Of a DNA stretch of 64,000 nucleotides, positions 1 through 10,600 are shown in pieces. The stretch is from NCBI GenBank assembly GCA_034231615.1, contig CM067317.1, positions 18,334,673 to 18,398,672 on the forward strand, given 5' to 3'. Source of the stretch: Meghimatium bilineatum. Its lineage: Eukaryota > Mollusca > Gastropoda > Stylommatophora > Philomycidae. Under the pieces are notes generated by a model. It did no database searches, had not been told where the DNA came from, and saw only the letters and a program-made list of their open reading frames with translations. The first letter of the stretch is position 1, and every line of letters begins with the position of its first letter. Both the position numbers and the translations under genes were made by a program.

Positions 1-1233
1 TGAAATGTGTTCTGCTTCACAATGACAATCAGTTTGCTTCTGTACCCCTTGCTCACTCGACTACACTGAAGGAGAGGTATGAAGCGGTGAAGTATGTGCT
101 GGATAAAGTATCTTATTGTCAGCACGAGTGGTATATTTGTGTTGACTTGAAGATGGTGAATTTCCTATTGGGGCAACAGTCTGGCTTTACAAAGTACCCA
201 TGCTTTTTGTGCATGTGGGATAGTAGGGACAGGTCTCAGCACTATACCAAGAAGGACAGGCCTGCACGAGACAAATTGGTACCGGGTAGATCAAAGAACA
301 TCGTCAACAATCCTGTGGTAGACAGAAACAAGATACTATTCCCACCGCTGCATATCAAGCGTGGCTTGATTAAGCAGTTCACCAAAACCCTGAACAAGGA
401 TGGTGGCTGCTTCACTTACTTGTGCCGCGTTTTTCCAGGATTAACCATAGTGAGGTTCAAATGTGGCATTTTTGATGGTCCTTAAGTTCGTCAGCTCATC
501 AGAGATCCTGAGTTTGAAAAATCAATGAACACATTGGAAGTTTAAACATGAAAGGCTTTGTTCTGGTTGTGAAGAATTTTTTGGGCAACACCACAGCCAG
601 TAACTATGAAGAAGTTGTCAACAATATGCTGACTGCTTTCAAAAACCTTGGATATAACTTGAGCATAAAAATGCATTATTTATTTTCACATATGGATCGG
701 TTTGGCGAGAATCTTGGATCAATGAGTGACGAGCAGGGAGAGAGGTTCCATCAGGACATAACAGAGATGGAGACGAGGTATCAAGGACAGTGGGGTGCAG
801 TAATGATGGCTGATTACTGTTGGACTCTGAAGAGAGACATCTCTGCTGCTGAGCGCTCGAGAAAGATGAAGAAATTGAAGTTTATGTCTTGAATTTTGCT
901 CAGTGATGACATAATTTACATGTCCTTACCTTTTTCAATGTCTTCTCTTCATTTATATAATTCCAATTTTGTAATATTTAATAAATACATTCTGGTTAAT
1001 ACTTTTTATGTGAGAAATATAACACATAAATCAACTACTAATATCACCAAAATGTAGTTATGAATAGAAGGCTATAGTCAGAGAACATAACTTTTTTTAA
1101 ATCAATTTAGAAAAAATACCTGACCTGATTGAGAACAATGGATGTCATTTTTGCTTTCAGTGGCACAAAAATTTCCCTAATTCATTAAAAAAATATAGAA
1201 AACTTTCAACTTCATTTTTTTTGTAAACCAGTG
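1..1233 (+). mobile_element. Transposase-like element A, copy 1 (left part outside window)
   Basis: This is the right-hand part of the element seen complete at 61356-63159. The terminal CCAGTG lies at 1228-1233 and is followed by TTA at 1234-1236, as in the other copy. Between the coding relic and this end is an AT-rich trailer with the subterminal block ACCTGACCTGATT near 1118-1130, which is inverted relative to the left end of copy 2. The left end lies beyond the window start. Identity to copy 2 continues past the terminal repeat into unrelated DNA, so the two copies were made by segmental duplication and are not two independent insertions. Confidence 0.6.
3..892 (+). pseudogene. Decayed transposase-like gene of element A (copy 1)
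   Basis: The frame is open from the window edge to the TAA at 483-485. It continues in the same frame with further stops and then shifts into the frame that ends at 892. Recognisable blocks in order are a CVDLK segment (possible catalytic Asp), GQQSGFTKYPCFLC with a C-x2-C pair, WDSRDR, PPLHIK, and near the C terminus SDEQGERFHQ, GQWGAVMMADYCW. I recognise the family as an abundant, unnamed arthropod repeat protein. The order Asp, C-x2-C, Glu within EQGERFH fits a DDE/RNase-H-fold transposase of the kind that carries a zinc-binding insert; that is inference. The stop at 483 and the one just before 548 also occur in copy 2, so the gene was dead before duplication. Confidence 0.6.
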
Positions 1234-1309
1234 TTATAAGCTGAAGCATTCTGCGCAGCATCACTCTCTCACGACTTGCTTGTGTAATATAGATCAACAA
1301 CAACACACA

Positions 1310-1327
1310 AATACTACTATTAGTACA

Positions 1328-1359
<32 letters not shown>

Positions 1360-1407
1360 TACTACTAATATTACTGCTACTACTATCATTACTACTACTA
1401 TTAGTAC
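1310..1407. repeat. (ACT)n trinucleotide microsatellite
   Basis: Runs of ACT/TAC triplets with a few interruptions. They generate a threonine-rich open frame (1280-1573) that I do not regard as a gene. Confidence 0.9.
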
Positions 1408-1699
1408 TTTTATTTCCAGTTGTGCTTTTTATGCCCGCTTGTCAAGTTTATCTGGCAGAATAATTGTACACCAGATAGATTGTAACTTGGGATACATAAA
1501 ATGGCAAAAACAGAAGGTACCTCAGGCCCAAGTACCTCAACGTTTCAGAGAAGCAAAGTATCTGTTTACGTAATGTATGCGGTTTCAATGGAAATAATCA
1601 AGTAGACACTAGAGAAAATAACAAATAAGGCAAAAAAGTTACTATAAAATACTTAACTAACAATAGTAACAAATTTAAAAATAACTATAACATATAGAA

Positions 1700-2140
1700 C
1701 AAGGACAATGTTCACTTTCTTTCACTATTTATCCAATAGGGCTTGTCGTTCTTGTTCGCTTCCTGTGATAAGTACTGTGTCGTCAGCATATCTCAAGTTA
1801 TTTATATTGCATCCTCCCACTTTTATTTATGGCATATCTTCTATATTTCGCATAATGTATTCTGTATACAGGTTGAAAAGGTCCGGTGACATTACACAGC
1901 CTTGCCTGACACCCATTTCTATCTTTTGAAATCTTCCTATAGCGTTGTTAGCTTTCACCGCAGCCGTTTGTTTCTAATACATATTTTTTTCCCTATTCTT
2001 AGATTTTCCAATCAACGTGAAGATTTTCTAGCAGTTTTATAATCTCTGAATGCTACACCTTGTCAAATGATTTGCTATAATCTATGAAGCACAGATATAG
2101 ATCTTGTACTTCTATGGCCCTCTCCATTAATGTTCTTACT
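1700..2140 (-). pseudogene. LINE reverse-transcriptase fragment (antisense)
   Basis: Read on the minus strand, this contains an RT palm relic: CFIDYSKSFDKV (domain A), then GVRQGCVMSPDLFNLYTE (domain B region), then NNLRYADDTVLITGSE with the YADD box (domain C). Frames shift between the blocks. It belongs to a non-LTR retrotransposon of the RTE/L2-like type and lacks endonuclease and C-terminal parts. The plus-strand frame over it is a shadow. The same fragment recurs at 63640-64000 through the segmental duplication. Confidence 0.8.
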
Positions 2141-2156
2141 ATATATATATATATAT

Positions 2157-2396
2157 GGCATTTCTTGTGCCAAGACCTGAAGAATATACTTGTGCATTGA
2201 AGACCTTACTTGAGGGAAAAGTCAAAGGAAAGCGAGCAAGAGGTAGGCAGAAATACAAGTGCGAGTTAACATCACAAGATAGGCAGGTTACAGTCTAGCA
2301 GAATGCACCACCAAAACAAGAGATTTGGGATGTTAAAGGTCTGTTGCAGCCAACCTTAGTTGCGGAGACGGCACTTAATGATGATGATGATTAGAC
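2157..2396 (+). pseudogene. LINE-B 3' tail fragment
   Basis: This matches the C terminus of the LINE-B open frame at 55973-57025. Blocks corresponding to TLLEGKVKGKRARGRQ, the ecotropic-looking LAECTTK block and NL.CGDGT are readable with small frame breaks. It ends in the same TGATGATGATGA run as the other LINE-B copies. An (AT)n stretch at about 2140-2156 precedes it. It is a 5'-truncated dead copy, as expected from target-primed reverse transcription. Confidence 0.75.
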
Positions 2397-2506
2397 TGAT
2401 TGCGCCAATGTGATGCCGTGGGTCCGAAAGTGGAGCAAAGAAAAGAGTCACTGTTAACTACCCAGCATATCCTAATAGGGAACTAAGAAACTAAGAAGAT
2501 TTTTGT

Positions 2507-3018
2507 ATGAAAATCGTGCACATTGATTGCAGCCTGCTCTTTAATTCAGGAGTAATTCTTTTAAATTATACACTACCAGTAAACATGTGCATTGAATTTT
2601 GTTTCATTCACTATCCCGCTATAATAACGAAGTATAGGAGCTTTGCGATTACAGAAACTAAAAAGTATGTTAAAAGTGAACTACCACCTAGTTTGAATTA
2701 TTATGGAGTAGATTCTGACCAAAAAAAATTACATTCGATGAAAATAATACATGGATTCCACTACCCGTTAAGTATGATTGGAGTGTAGATATTAAATTAT
2801 CTAACATTGCATTTTGAATAAGTGACGGTCAAATGAAAATACGAGTAATTAATTCTGGAGAAATGATAGGAAGTGTAATTTCTCTACCACCAGGCGGGTT
2901 ATTAGGTACTGCAGCATTATTGTACGGAAATTATCTAAAATATTGTATTGCTACACATAAAAAAAGGAAACTCATCTTGAATTCTTTGCTGAAGTTGAGG
3001 CTGAGAGAGTTTTATTAG
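2507..3018 (+). pseudogene. Unrecognised viral-remnant frames
   Basis: Two neighbouring frames (2507-2788 and 2833-3018) sit upstream of the capsid relic and share its low GC content and Lys/Ile/Asn-rich composition. The first is hydrophobic near its N terminus. The second contains a short Gly-rich run, SLPPGGLLGTAALLYG. A frame change near 2715 would link part of the first to the second, so they may be pieces of one gene. I recognise no family. A minor capsid or accessory protein is possible from position alone. Confidence 0.35.
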
Positions 3019-3380
3019 GTTTATATTAGTTTTATACTGTTAATTCAAAAGTTATAATTGATGGAATTATTCATGGACAGTTAAGTGAGGAAAAGGAAAT
3101 ATTGCCAGGATTACTAATCTCAACCACCTAAATTCTAAATTTGATTCTCAAATCATACTAATAAAAGAAGATGAAAACGAATGTCCAAGAAAATATAAAG
3201 TTAGATTTGTTATACTTGGAATAAAAATAAGCCAAGTAGAAAACAAAACACAAATTGGCACGTATTAAAATTCATGATTTTTATTATATTTGTCATATAA
3301 TATTAACAACTAAGCCTGTAGGTGATAATGAAATTAAATATTATAAAAACTAAACGATTTCATAATTTTATCCTTTTAAA
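3019..3380. other. AT-rich viral-remnant DNA without a usable frame
   Basis: Composition matches the neighbouring viral frames. Short peptide-like stretches appear in several frames with stops between them. Nothing recognisable. Confidence 0.4.
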
Positions 3381-3978
3381 ATGCCTGTTGATACTGTTGA
3401 TTCAATGGGTGATGAATCATCTGTAAATATAAATCATCCAATATCTAGTCATGCTTATAAGCAGGGGTGGCCCTAACAATTGCGGGGCCCAATGTGAAAC
3501 GGATGCGCGGGGCCCATTCTGGGTAGGTGAAGAGGATAATAAAATAAATTCTAATATGAATTTATGGGCCTATGAAGTGCGGGTCCCACTGCGGCCGCAT
3601 AGGTTGCAATGGCCTAAGACCGGCCCTGCTTATAAGTGTAATTTAGATGATTTAGAATATGTGGATGGGTTTACTAATAAAAATAGAAAAGTCGGATACT
3701 ATTGTTTTAAATTAGCCGAGAATAGTATATATCAGAGAGTAGATTTTCCACCTGATTTACAAGAAGATAAAAAAAAAGATATTTTCAAGTTACCTGAAGA
3801 TAAAAAAGATACTGCCATATGATTAGTATTGGATAAAAAGAAATGGAATACATTGCCCCTAAAATAATATTGGGATATTGATATTACATTGGCTTCTCTG
3901 TATGCTTCAACTATAGGTGATAGTCATTTCTTACCAAAAAAATTATCTTTACTTCCCAGTACTCAATATAAATAATCA
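3381..3978 (+). pseudogene. Small hypothetical viral-remnant gene split by a MITE
   Basis: An ATG at 3381 opens a Lys/Asp-rich acidic frame that is interrupted at 3461 by a 167-bp hAT-type MITE and its 8-bp target duplication. Downstream coding resumes at 3637. The insertion plus one target copy is 175 bp, not a multiple of three, so the insertion itself breaks the frame; the two halves would otherwise be continuous. An in-frame TGA at 3820-3822 and a TAA about 50 bases later interrupt a frame that otherwise runs to about 3978. I recognise no domain. The open frame covering 3451-3822 in the present DNA runs through the MITE and is an artefact. Confidence 0.45.
3462..3628. mobile_element. hAT-type MITE, 167 bp, with perfect 8-bp target duplication
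   Basis: The element begins CAGGGGTGGCCC and ends GACCGGCCCTG, short inverted ends of the CAGGG type common in hAT elements. It is flanked on both sides by the identical palindromic octamer CTTATAAG (3454-3461 and 3629-3636). It is much richer in GC than its surroundings and has no coding capacity. Confidence 0.8.
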
Positions 3979-4155
3979 ACAATAGCGGTAAGAGATGGAA
4001 GATCAGTTATTATCATAGACAATCTTCTACTGAAGCAAAGAAAACTACAGTTCTTTTGTTTGATGAAGAATTTGAGAAATTCAGGGTAGAATTAGTGCAG
4101 AGAATCCAAATGATCAAGCAGTGTATTTATTAAGAACACTGCAGGATTTACCGTT
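3979..4155. other. Viral-remnant DNA between MITEs
   Basis: Lys/Glu-rich peptide stretches are visible on plus in shifting frames. Nothing is recognised. This was probably coding before decay. Confidence 0.3.
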
Positions 4156-4319
4156 CAGTGCAGGATTTACGTATAAGCTAAACACGATATAGCTTAGGGC
4201 CCCCACTTTCTTGGGGCCCCAAAAAAATTATATTTGGCACTGACATATAATATCTGGACTTATAAAGGGCCCCATATCTCAAATAGTTTAGGGCCTTATC
4301 AAGTCTAAATTCAGCGCTG
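4156..4319. mobile_element. Second candidate MITE, about 164 bp
   Basis: The left end CAGTGCAGGATTTA and the right end (read on the other strand) CAGCGCTGAATTTA match at 11 of 14 positions. The interior carries GGGCCCC blocks at both sides, inverted. The flanks ACCG-TT (left) and ACCGTGTT (right) could be a decayed 8-bp target duplication. It is more diverged than the neighbouring MITE and only loosely similar to it in its GGGCCC motifs. Confidence 0.5.
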
Positions 4320-4354
4320 ACCGTGTTGATAAATTTAAAAAAAACATTTCAACT

Positions 4355-4621
4355 ATGTCTACAGATCGGAAAACCAATCGCTCATTTGATTGTAGAATAA
4401 TAATAAAAAGCAAACTAGAAGAATACATAATTCAACAAATTCCAGAAGGACTAGATGTATACAAAGATCCTAATAATAATGAAGGGACTAGTATTCTTTC
4501 TATAATACTACATGATTTATATGTCATAAAATGTATCAGATTTACAACTGCTCCAGTTACAGACGGAAAGAAATGTGTATTTATAAAGTTTGCTTACAAA
4601 AATATAAACTTTTTCTGCTAG
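4355..4621 (+). CDS. Hypothetical protein upstream of capsid relic
   Basis: An 88-residue open frame ends four bases before the capsid start codon, the tight spacing expected of compact viral genes. It is rich in Ile and Lys, with no membrane segment or cysteine cluster that I can identify. The sequence just upstream, after the second MITE, reads on in the same frame, so the present ATG may not be the original start. I recognise no family. It may be the C-terminal part of a gene whose beginning lies before the MITE at 4156. Confidence 0.45.
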   Translation: MSTDRKTNRSFDCRIIIKSKLEEYIIQQIPEGLDVYKDPNNNEGTSILSIILHDLYVIKCIRFTTAPVTDGKKCVFIKFAYKNINFFC

Positions 4622-5062
4622 AAAAATGACTGAAGGAATTTTACAAATTGATGAAAACTCCACAATTGATGAAAGTATAGAAAAATATGATGTTCATGAA
4701 TACAGTCTTGTTTCTCGCACAGAAAATCTTCTCTTACATCTTAATAGTGGAGTAGAAATAAGAATGGTCATAGAAACTCCAGATTTTTTTACAGACCCTA
4801 GTGAAAGTTATTTTATTATTGAAGGAAGACTTGTAAAGACAGACAACGCTCCATATATTGACACAGTTGTAAATGCTATGTGTAATAATGGATTAATGCA
4901 CAAGTTTCAAAATATTAGATATCAACTGTCTGGACAAGAAGAAATAGAAAATGTTAATTATCCCAGACAGGCCACAACAATGTCAACAATGTTGGAAATA
5001 TTAAAGTATTCTGAAGACTTTATGAAAACGCTATGATTAAATATGATGTGGTATAGAGATTA

Positions 5063-5775
5063 GATAGGCGTTCAAATACACACACATAAAGCGAAAATCA
5101 TGAACTTTACAGAACTGGCAGAATCAATTAAACAAGATGATAATATACTAGACAACGTTTCAAATTTCGTATATTTGGGAAGCAAGATAACAGCAGACGG
5201 GGATACAAATTCAGTAATCAAGACTCGAATCGCTCTCGCCTCCAACGCCTTTGACAAACTCTCAAACATCTGGAGATCGAAGAACGCAAGTAAACACATC
5301 AAACTGCCGACTATTCCATACACGTATGATTCCATCATTGACATATGGATGTGAAAGTTGGAAATCTACTACAATAATGGATAAGAAGTATGTTGCCTTC
5401 GAGAATATATGCCTCAGAAAAATCACAAATACTAATTGGAAAGACTTCAAATCAAACGACATAATAAAAGAGGAGACAAAACCAGAATACGTGACGAACA
5501 TCATCAGCACAACGCCACTGGACATGCATCGGATACATCAGCCACGTACTTAGAATGAAGGAAGACAGAATTCCAAGACAAGCCTTCATGTGGACACCAG
5601 ACGAGAAAAGAAAACAAGGAAGACCAAAAACAACGCGCAGAAGAACATTTATGAATGAATTAAAATAATCAGGCATGAATGCACAAGACCTGCAATCCCT
5701 TGCAACTGACCGACAGGCATGGAGAACTATGACATTCGCCCTATGTGCCAAACTTGGCAAAAGAGGAACTGACTG
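5063..5775 (+). mobile_element. LINE-C fragment with 10-bp target duplication in the capsid gene
   Basis: A 5'-truncated LINE is bounded by ATAGAGATTA at 5053-5062 and 5776-5785. It encodes the RT C-terminal half and tail across shifting frames: FVYLGSKITADGDTNS, LTYGCESW, then RIPRQAFMWTP, GRPKTT and a terminal LATDRQAW..ALCA block. It ends with an ACTGACTG short repeat, an RTE-like kind of 3' end with no poly(A). The several open frames on both strands here are pieces or shadows of this one fragment. Confidence 0.8.
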
Positions 5776-5929
5776 ATAGAGATTATGCTAATGGTAAAGT
5801 AGATCTGAAGCAATAAAGACTTGAAATGAGACATGAATTACTTATTGAAGAACCAGATTCAAAAATAACTTTCAGTTTCCAAATTCCATAAAAACACATC
5901 TTTGGGTTTGCAGAAGATAGCATATGCAT

Positions 5930-6320
5930 TAACACCAACTGTAGGCCTACTTCTGTGTATAACCATAACTTTCATCTTGGGAGAATAATTTGGTAGTTTC
6001 CCGTTGCTTTCCACATCCATATGGTGGATATCTATTTATATACCCTACCTTTGACAATACTGTGACCACGTCATGAGACAGGTAGGTTTGGAGAACATAG
6101 TCACAACATGTAAAATTGAAGGCAACAGAGACAGAGGGCGACAACGTGAGAAAATATTAGACAGTTCGACAACCTGGCACGGCAGGGAAACAACAACGAT
6201 ATTGATACATAATACTGTGGACAGAGAGCTGTGGAGAGATATGACCGCATACGTCAGCCGGCATGGCACCTGATAATGATGATGATGATGAGTATATGTA
6301 TAGTATAAAATAGTAGATGG
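5930..6320 (+). mobile_element. LINE-D tail inserted in the capsid gene
   Basis: The frame 6073-6273 begins MRQVGLENIV and continues GRQREKILDSSTTWHG, TVDRELWRDMTAYV, a familiar non-LTR retrotransposon C terminus. It ends in a TGATGATGATGATGATG run. Viral capsid sequence stops upstream near 5930 and resumes near 6325. I found no clear target duplication, so the borders are approximate. A related fragment on the minus strand at 35705-35950 has spawned a tandem array. Confidence 0.7.
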
Positions 6321-7667
6321 GTTTAAACACAAAACTAACATTAAACATACAATCAGATGATGATGCTTTATTTCAAAATGAAGCTACAAAATGAAAATTA
6401 TTTTAGATAAATTGCGGTGGTCTATGCCACATGTTGATCCTTCTTCAGAACAAAATATTAAACTACGAAATAATACAAACTAAGACAATATTTGTTATTA
6501 AATATAGATTTAGACAATGTGATTCTATTGTTGTTCCAGAACCTACTTATTTATCATGGAGATTTTGCTGATAAAAGTTCTTCAGAAAGTCCAAGATGGA
6601 TTATAATCGCTTTTCAAACACATTAAGAATCAAAACAAGATAAAAAATACATCAGTGTTTGATAATGTAGATTTAAGAAATATTTATGTAACTTTAAATT
6701 CTAGAAGATGTCCTGAAGTAGATTTTAATTTAACATTTCCTAAACAACAATTCTCTAGAGCTTATGTAGATTTGTTAGATTTTAAATCTAATTGTTATAG
6801 AATTGATGAACTTTTAAGTATGCCTGTTATTGATTCTATTAGCTATAAAAATGTATATCGTATTATTGCTTTATATTATATAGTTCAACAGATATTCAAG
6901 TAAAAGATGTATGTAATAACAATATTCCTGCTGGAACAAAAGCTTATACTGTTGTTAATTCTGATTATAAATTAAAATTACAATCTGATAGAAATAAATA
7001 AAATGGCTGTTGTTGGATATAATAATGTTAATCAAATGTTATGCTTTCAATCATTTGTGAATAAGCATTAGGATGAGTTTTTAATTTATCTGCTAAAATA
7101 TATCTTTTATCGTCATATGGACTAACATATTTATTTTTATTTGTATACATTTCATGATTACTAGAATTTAAAGTATGTATTTTGCTATATTTTTTCAGTA
7201 TATTCCTTTAATAATGCATATTTATAATTTTTAAATATGTAATTTATTTTTTTTAAATGTTTTTCTACTGATTCATATGAGTTCTATTTTTTTTCCATCT
7301 ACTAAATATGAATAAACTTTATTTCTGAGCAATACTATTTCACTCATTATTTTTTCATTTAATTCATCTTTAAATTTATGTATTACTTTTTAATTTTTTT
7401 AAAGAATTTAATGGATGATTTTTTTGATAATCTTGTATTATCTAATTTATCTAATATTTGTTTCATATCTTCATTATCATTTTATGTTTTAATTTTTAAG
7501 AAGAAACTACCAGTATCGAAACCAATTATTTTATTATCAGGCTAAGATTCATTAACTGTTTCATAATAAATCGCTTACATTAATAATTTACTATAATCAA
7601 AAGCATACATTCCAGTAATTATAGGTTTATTAAAATTAATAGATGTTACATTATTCATAACATCAAC

Positions 7668-10600
7668 CACCATCAAGGCCAGCACCGTGCAGTGGTGATG
7701 GGGCTTAGTTCAGCCATCAGGGGCTGGAATCTAAGACTGGTCGGGCAGTCCCATTCGAGCTGGACTATAGTCCTGCCCAAGTAAGCAGAGTGCTGAAGAC
7801 GGAGGCATCCAGCCAAAAGGCGCACAGATAATCAGGATGCCACGCACAAATGGAAACATGTCTGTATCTATAAAAAGGTATGGTGCCTGCCCTGTGGCCG
7901 ACGTTCAGGCAGGGACGGTGCCGGGCCCTATACCTCGAAAGGGCCCAACCTCAGTTACTGAAGGTCCGTCTCAATTGCCTCGAGAAGCCAGGAGGCAAGG
8001 GAATAGAGCTACTGGCCAAACAAACAAACGACCAATAAAAATAATGCACTGGAATGCTGAGGGTGTCAACAGTAAAAGAGATGGATACAGCAAAAAATTG
8101 GAACTTGAAAATGTCCTCAGTGAAGAACAAGTTAATATATGCTGTATCCAAGAAACACACCTCAGCAGCGACATAGCCTTCAAAATAAGAGGCTACCAGT
8201 GCTACCGATCTGACCGAAAGGACAGGCGAAAGGGTGGAATTCTGACACTTGTTAAAAACAATATCAGCGCATGTCAGCTGGAAGTATATATGGAAGGGGC
8301 AGATTACCAGATGCTCCACCTAAAAGCAGACAGTGCAGAATTACATCTTCTGAACTACTACTTCTGAACTAGACACAAGATAAAGAGAGACTTATAGTGT
8401 GTGGTGACTTCAACAGGCACTCTCAGAGCTGGGGCTACGATCATATCGACAAGAGAGGTGAGGAACGTGAGAGCTGGCAGGATGAAAATAATCTCATCCT
8501 TATTAACCAGCCAGCAGACTCACCAACATTCTACTCGAGAGCATGGCACACCACCTCTACACCAGATCTGGCATTCCACTCACCAGGCCTGGAATGGAAC
8601 ATCACACGTGTCGTTGGAAAGCAGCTTCGGGGTAGTGATCACAGACCAGTATTTCTGGAAATCCACAATGAATTTACCAGGGACAGCAGCACGCTCACTA
8701 GGTGGAACTATAAGAGGGCAGACTGGAAAATGTACCAGCATTTAACCAGTGTTCTAGCTAAGGACATGAACTTGGACAAAGACATCAATAGAGCAGTGAG
8801 TGAATTTAATAGATGTATACTACATGCTGCTCGTAAAACCATACCCAGGGGGGCACGCAAGAACTACAAACCCTACTGGAATAATGAACTGGAAAAGCTG
8901 CAAAATGAGATGGAAACATCTAAGCAGCAGGCCGAGAACAGACCTAGCCAAGAACATCACAACAAATATCAGCAAACAAAGGCTAAATTTCAAAGAGCCA
9001 AGTTACAAGCGAGACGGAGCAGCTGGAAAGAAAAAACAGAGTCGCTGAACCTAGAAAGAGATACTAGAAAATTATGGAAACTTATAAAACAACTAAATGA
9101 TGAAGGTACAGGGAGAAATACCAGGATCACACTTTATAAAGATAGAAACATTTTAACAGGTAAACATGCAGCTGATTACTTTGCAGATTCCTTTGCAGAA
9201 GACAATAACATCAAAGTCAGACAAACAACAGGAGGTTCGAGAGAACCAGCAAAACATTGGACAAGGCGAACCTATACCTGAAGTCATTGAGGCACCAATC
9301 ACAATGAGAGAAATGGAGCATGCAATATCCAAATTGAAAATGAAAAAGTCCCCTGGAGCTGATGGAGTGTCCAATGAAATGATTAGAAACCTGGGAATTG
9401 CAGCAAGAGCAAAGCTACTGCAGATCTTTAACACAAGCTGGTCCACAGGTAATGTACCACAGGCGTGGAGAGAAGCAATAATGATACCACTCCTCAAATC
9501 AGGAAAAGATGGCAACACAGTCTCCAACTACAGGCCCATCAGCCTCACAAGCTGTCTATACAAAACAATGGAACGCATTATCAATCTTAGGATGCAGTGG
9601 TACCTTGAAAGTGAAAACCTTCTGGTATCACAGCAAGCAGGTTTCAGACAGTGCTACTCTACTGAAGATCAGGCAACTTACCTCTCCCAAGAGATTGAGG
9701 ATGCCTTCCAAGATAAGAAACTGGTACTAGCAGCATGGATAGACCTCAGAAAAGCATTTGATAAGGTCTGGAAAGAAGGGCTCCTAAAGAAATTGCGAAA
9801 TTGCAGGGTTAGCTCAAGAATGTACAAATGGGTAAAAGTATACCTGCATAATAGAAGAGACAGGGTACAATTAGATGGTCGCAAAAGCAAGAAAGTTATA
9901 CTGCGTCATGGAGTCCCCCAGGGAGGAGTCCTGTCACCCACACTTTTCTTGGTTTACATCAATTACATAGTTGCTGAACTACCTCATGGAATCAAAGTGG
10001 CAATGTATGCTGACGACCTGGTGATATGGTGCACGGAAGAACATGCGACAGTGGCCACTAAACAAATACAAAGAGCTATCGATGCTCTAACCGTATGGGC
10101 TAATAGATGGTGTGTCAGCATATTGGTGACCCTCTCACCAATACAAAAAGCCGGTCATATCAAGATAGATGGAGAGCTCTTGAAAGAAGACAAACAACCC
10201 ACATACCTCGGAGTTACTTTGATGATAAACTGACATGGAAGCAGCACATAAACAAAGCAACAACAAAAGCCAGAAGGAAGTTAGCTATCCTGAGAAAACT
10301 AAGTGGAACCACATGGGGAGCCAGTGGGAATATACTCAGTAAAGTTTACCAGCAAGGCATAAGACCACACCTGGAATATGGTTCAGCTGCGTGGTGTCCT
10401 GCATCAAACACCACATTACAAGATCTAGATAAAGTGCAAAACCAGGCACTTTGAATAATGTTGGGAGCAATGAAATCAACACCCATAGCAGAGATGCAGA
10501 AAATGGGAAGAATGCAAACACTTGGCGAACGCAGAGACACAAAAGTACTAATTCAGGCAGAAACGTTTCAGTTTATGCCAAGTCATCCAATGAAGGAAAG

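Larger units (their letters stand above)
1..2066 (+). repeat. Segmental duplication, copy 1 (partner 61964-64000)
   Basis: The sequence matches 61964-64000 in the same orientation almost base for base. It runs through the transposase relic, its trailer, the ACT microsatellite and the antisense RT fragment. Differences are scattered substitutions, microsatellite length changes and a roughly 28-base deletion in copy 2 near 62243. Shared disabling stops show that the duplication followed gene death. The partner is cut by the window end, so the real right boundary is unknown; copy 1 stays clearly comparable to about 2066. Confidence 0.85.
4626..7003 (+). pseudogene. Double-jelly-roll major capsid protein relic
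   Basis: The N-terminal 136 residues are an open frame from ATG 4626 and contain blocks typical of the insect/hydra double-jelly-roll capsid family: ESYFIIEGRLVKTDNAPY, NNGLMHKFQNIRYQLSG, YPRQATTMSTMLEILKY. Further capsid pieces follow: 5786-5930 with a SFQIPxKHIFGF block; 6325-6500 with KIILDKLRWSMPHVDPSS; and 6530-7003 with PRWIIIAFQT, FPKQQFSRAYVDLLDF and IPAGTKAYTVV. Two LINE tails split it (5063-5775 and about 5930-6320), and there are several stops and frameshifts. The ancestral length after discounting insertions would be roughly 420 residues. It is convergent with the polymerase relic. The family call rests on remembered motif order; a profile search against the Pfam double jelly roll-like family would settle it. 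Confidence 0.7.

Noticed and set aside
1280-1573. Threonine-rich open frame
   Set aside because: It is the translation of the ACT microsatellite.
3451-3822. 123-codon frame in the viral block
   Set aside because: It begins and runs through the hAT-type MITE. Only the part after 3637 is native.
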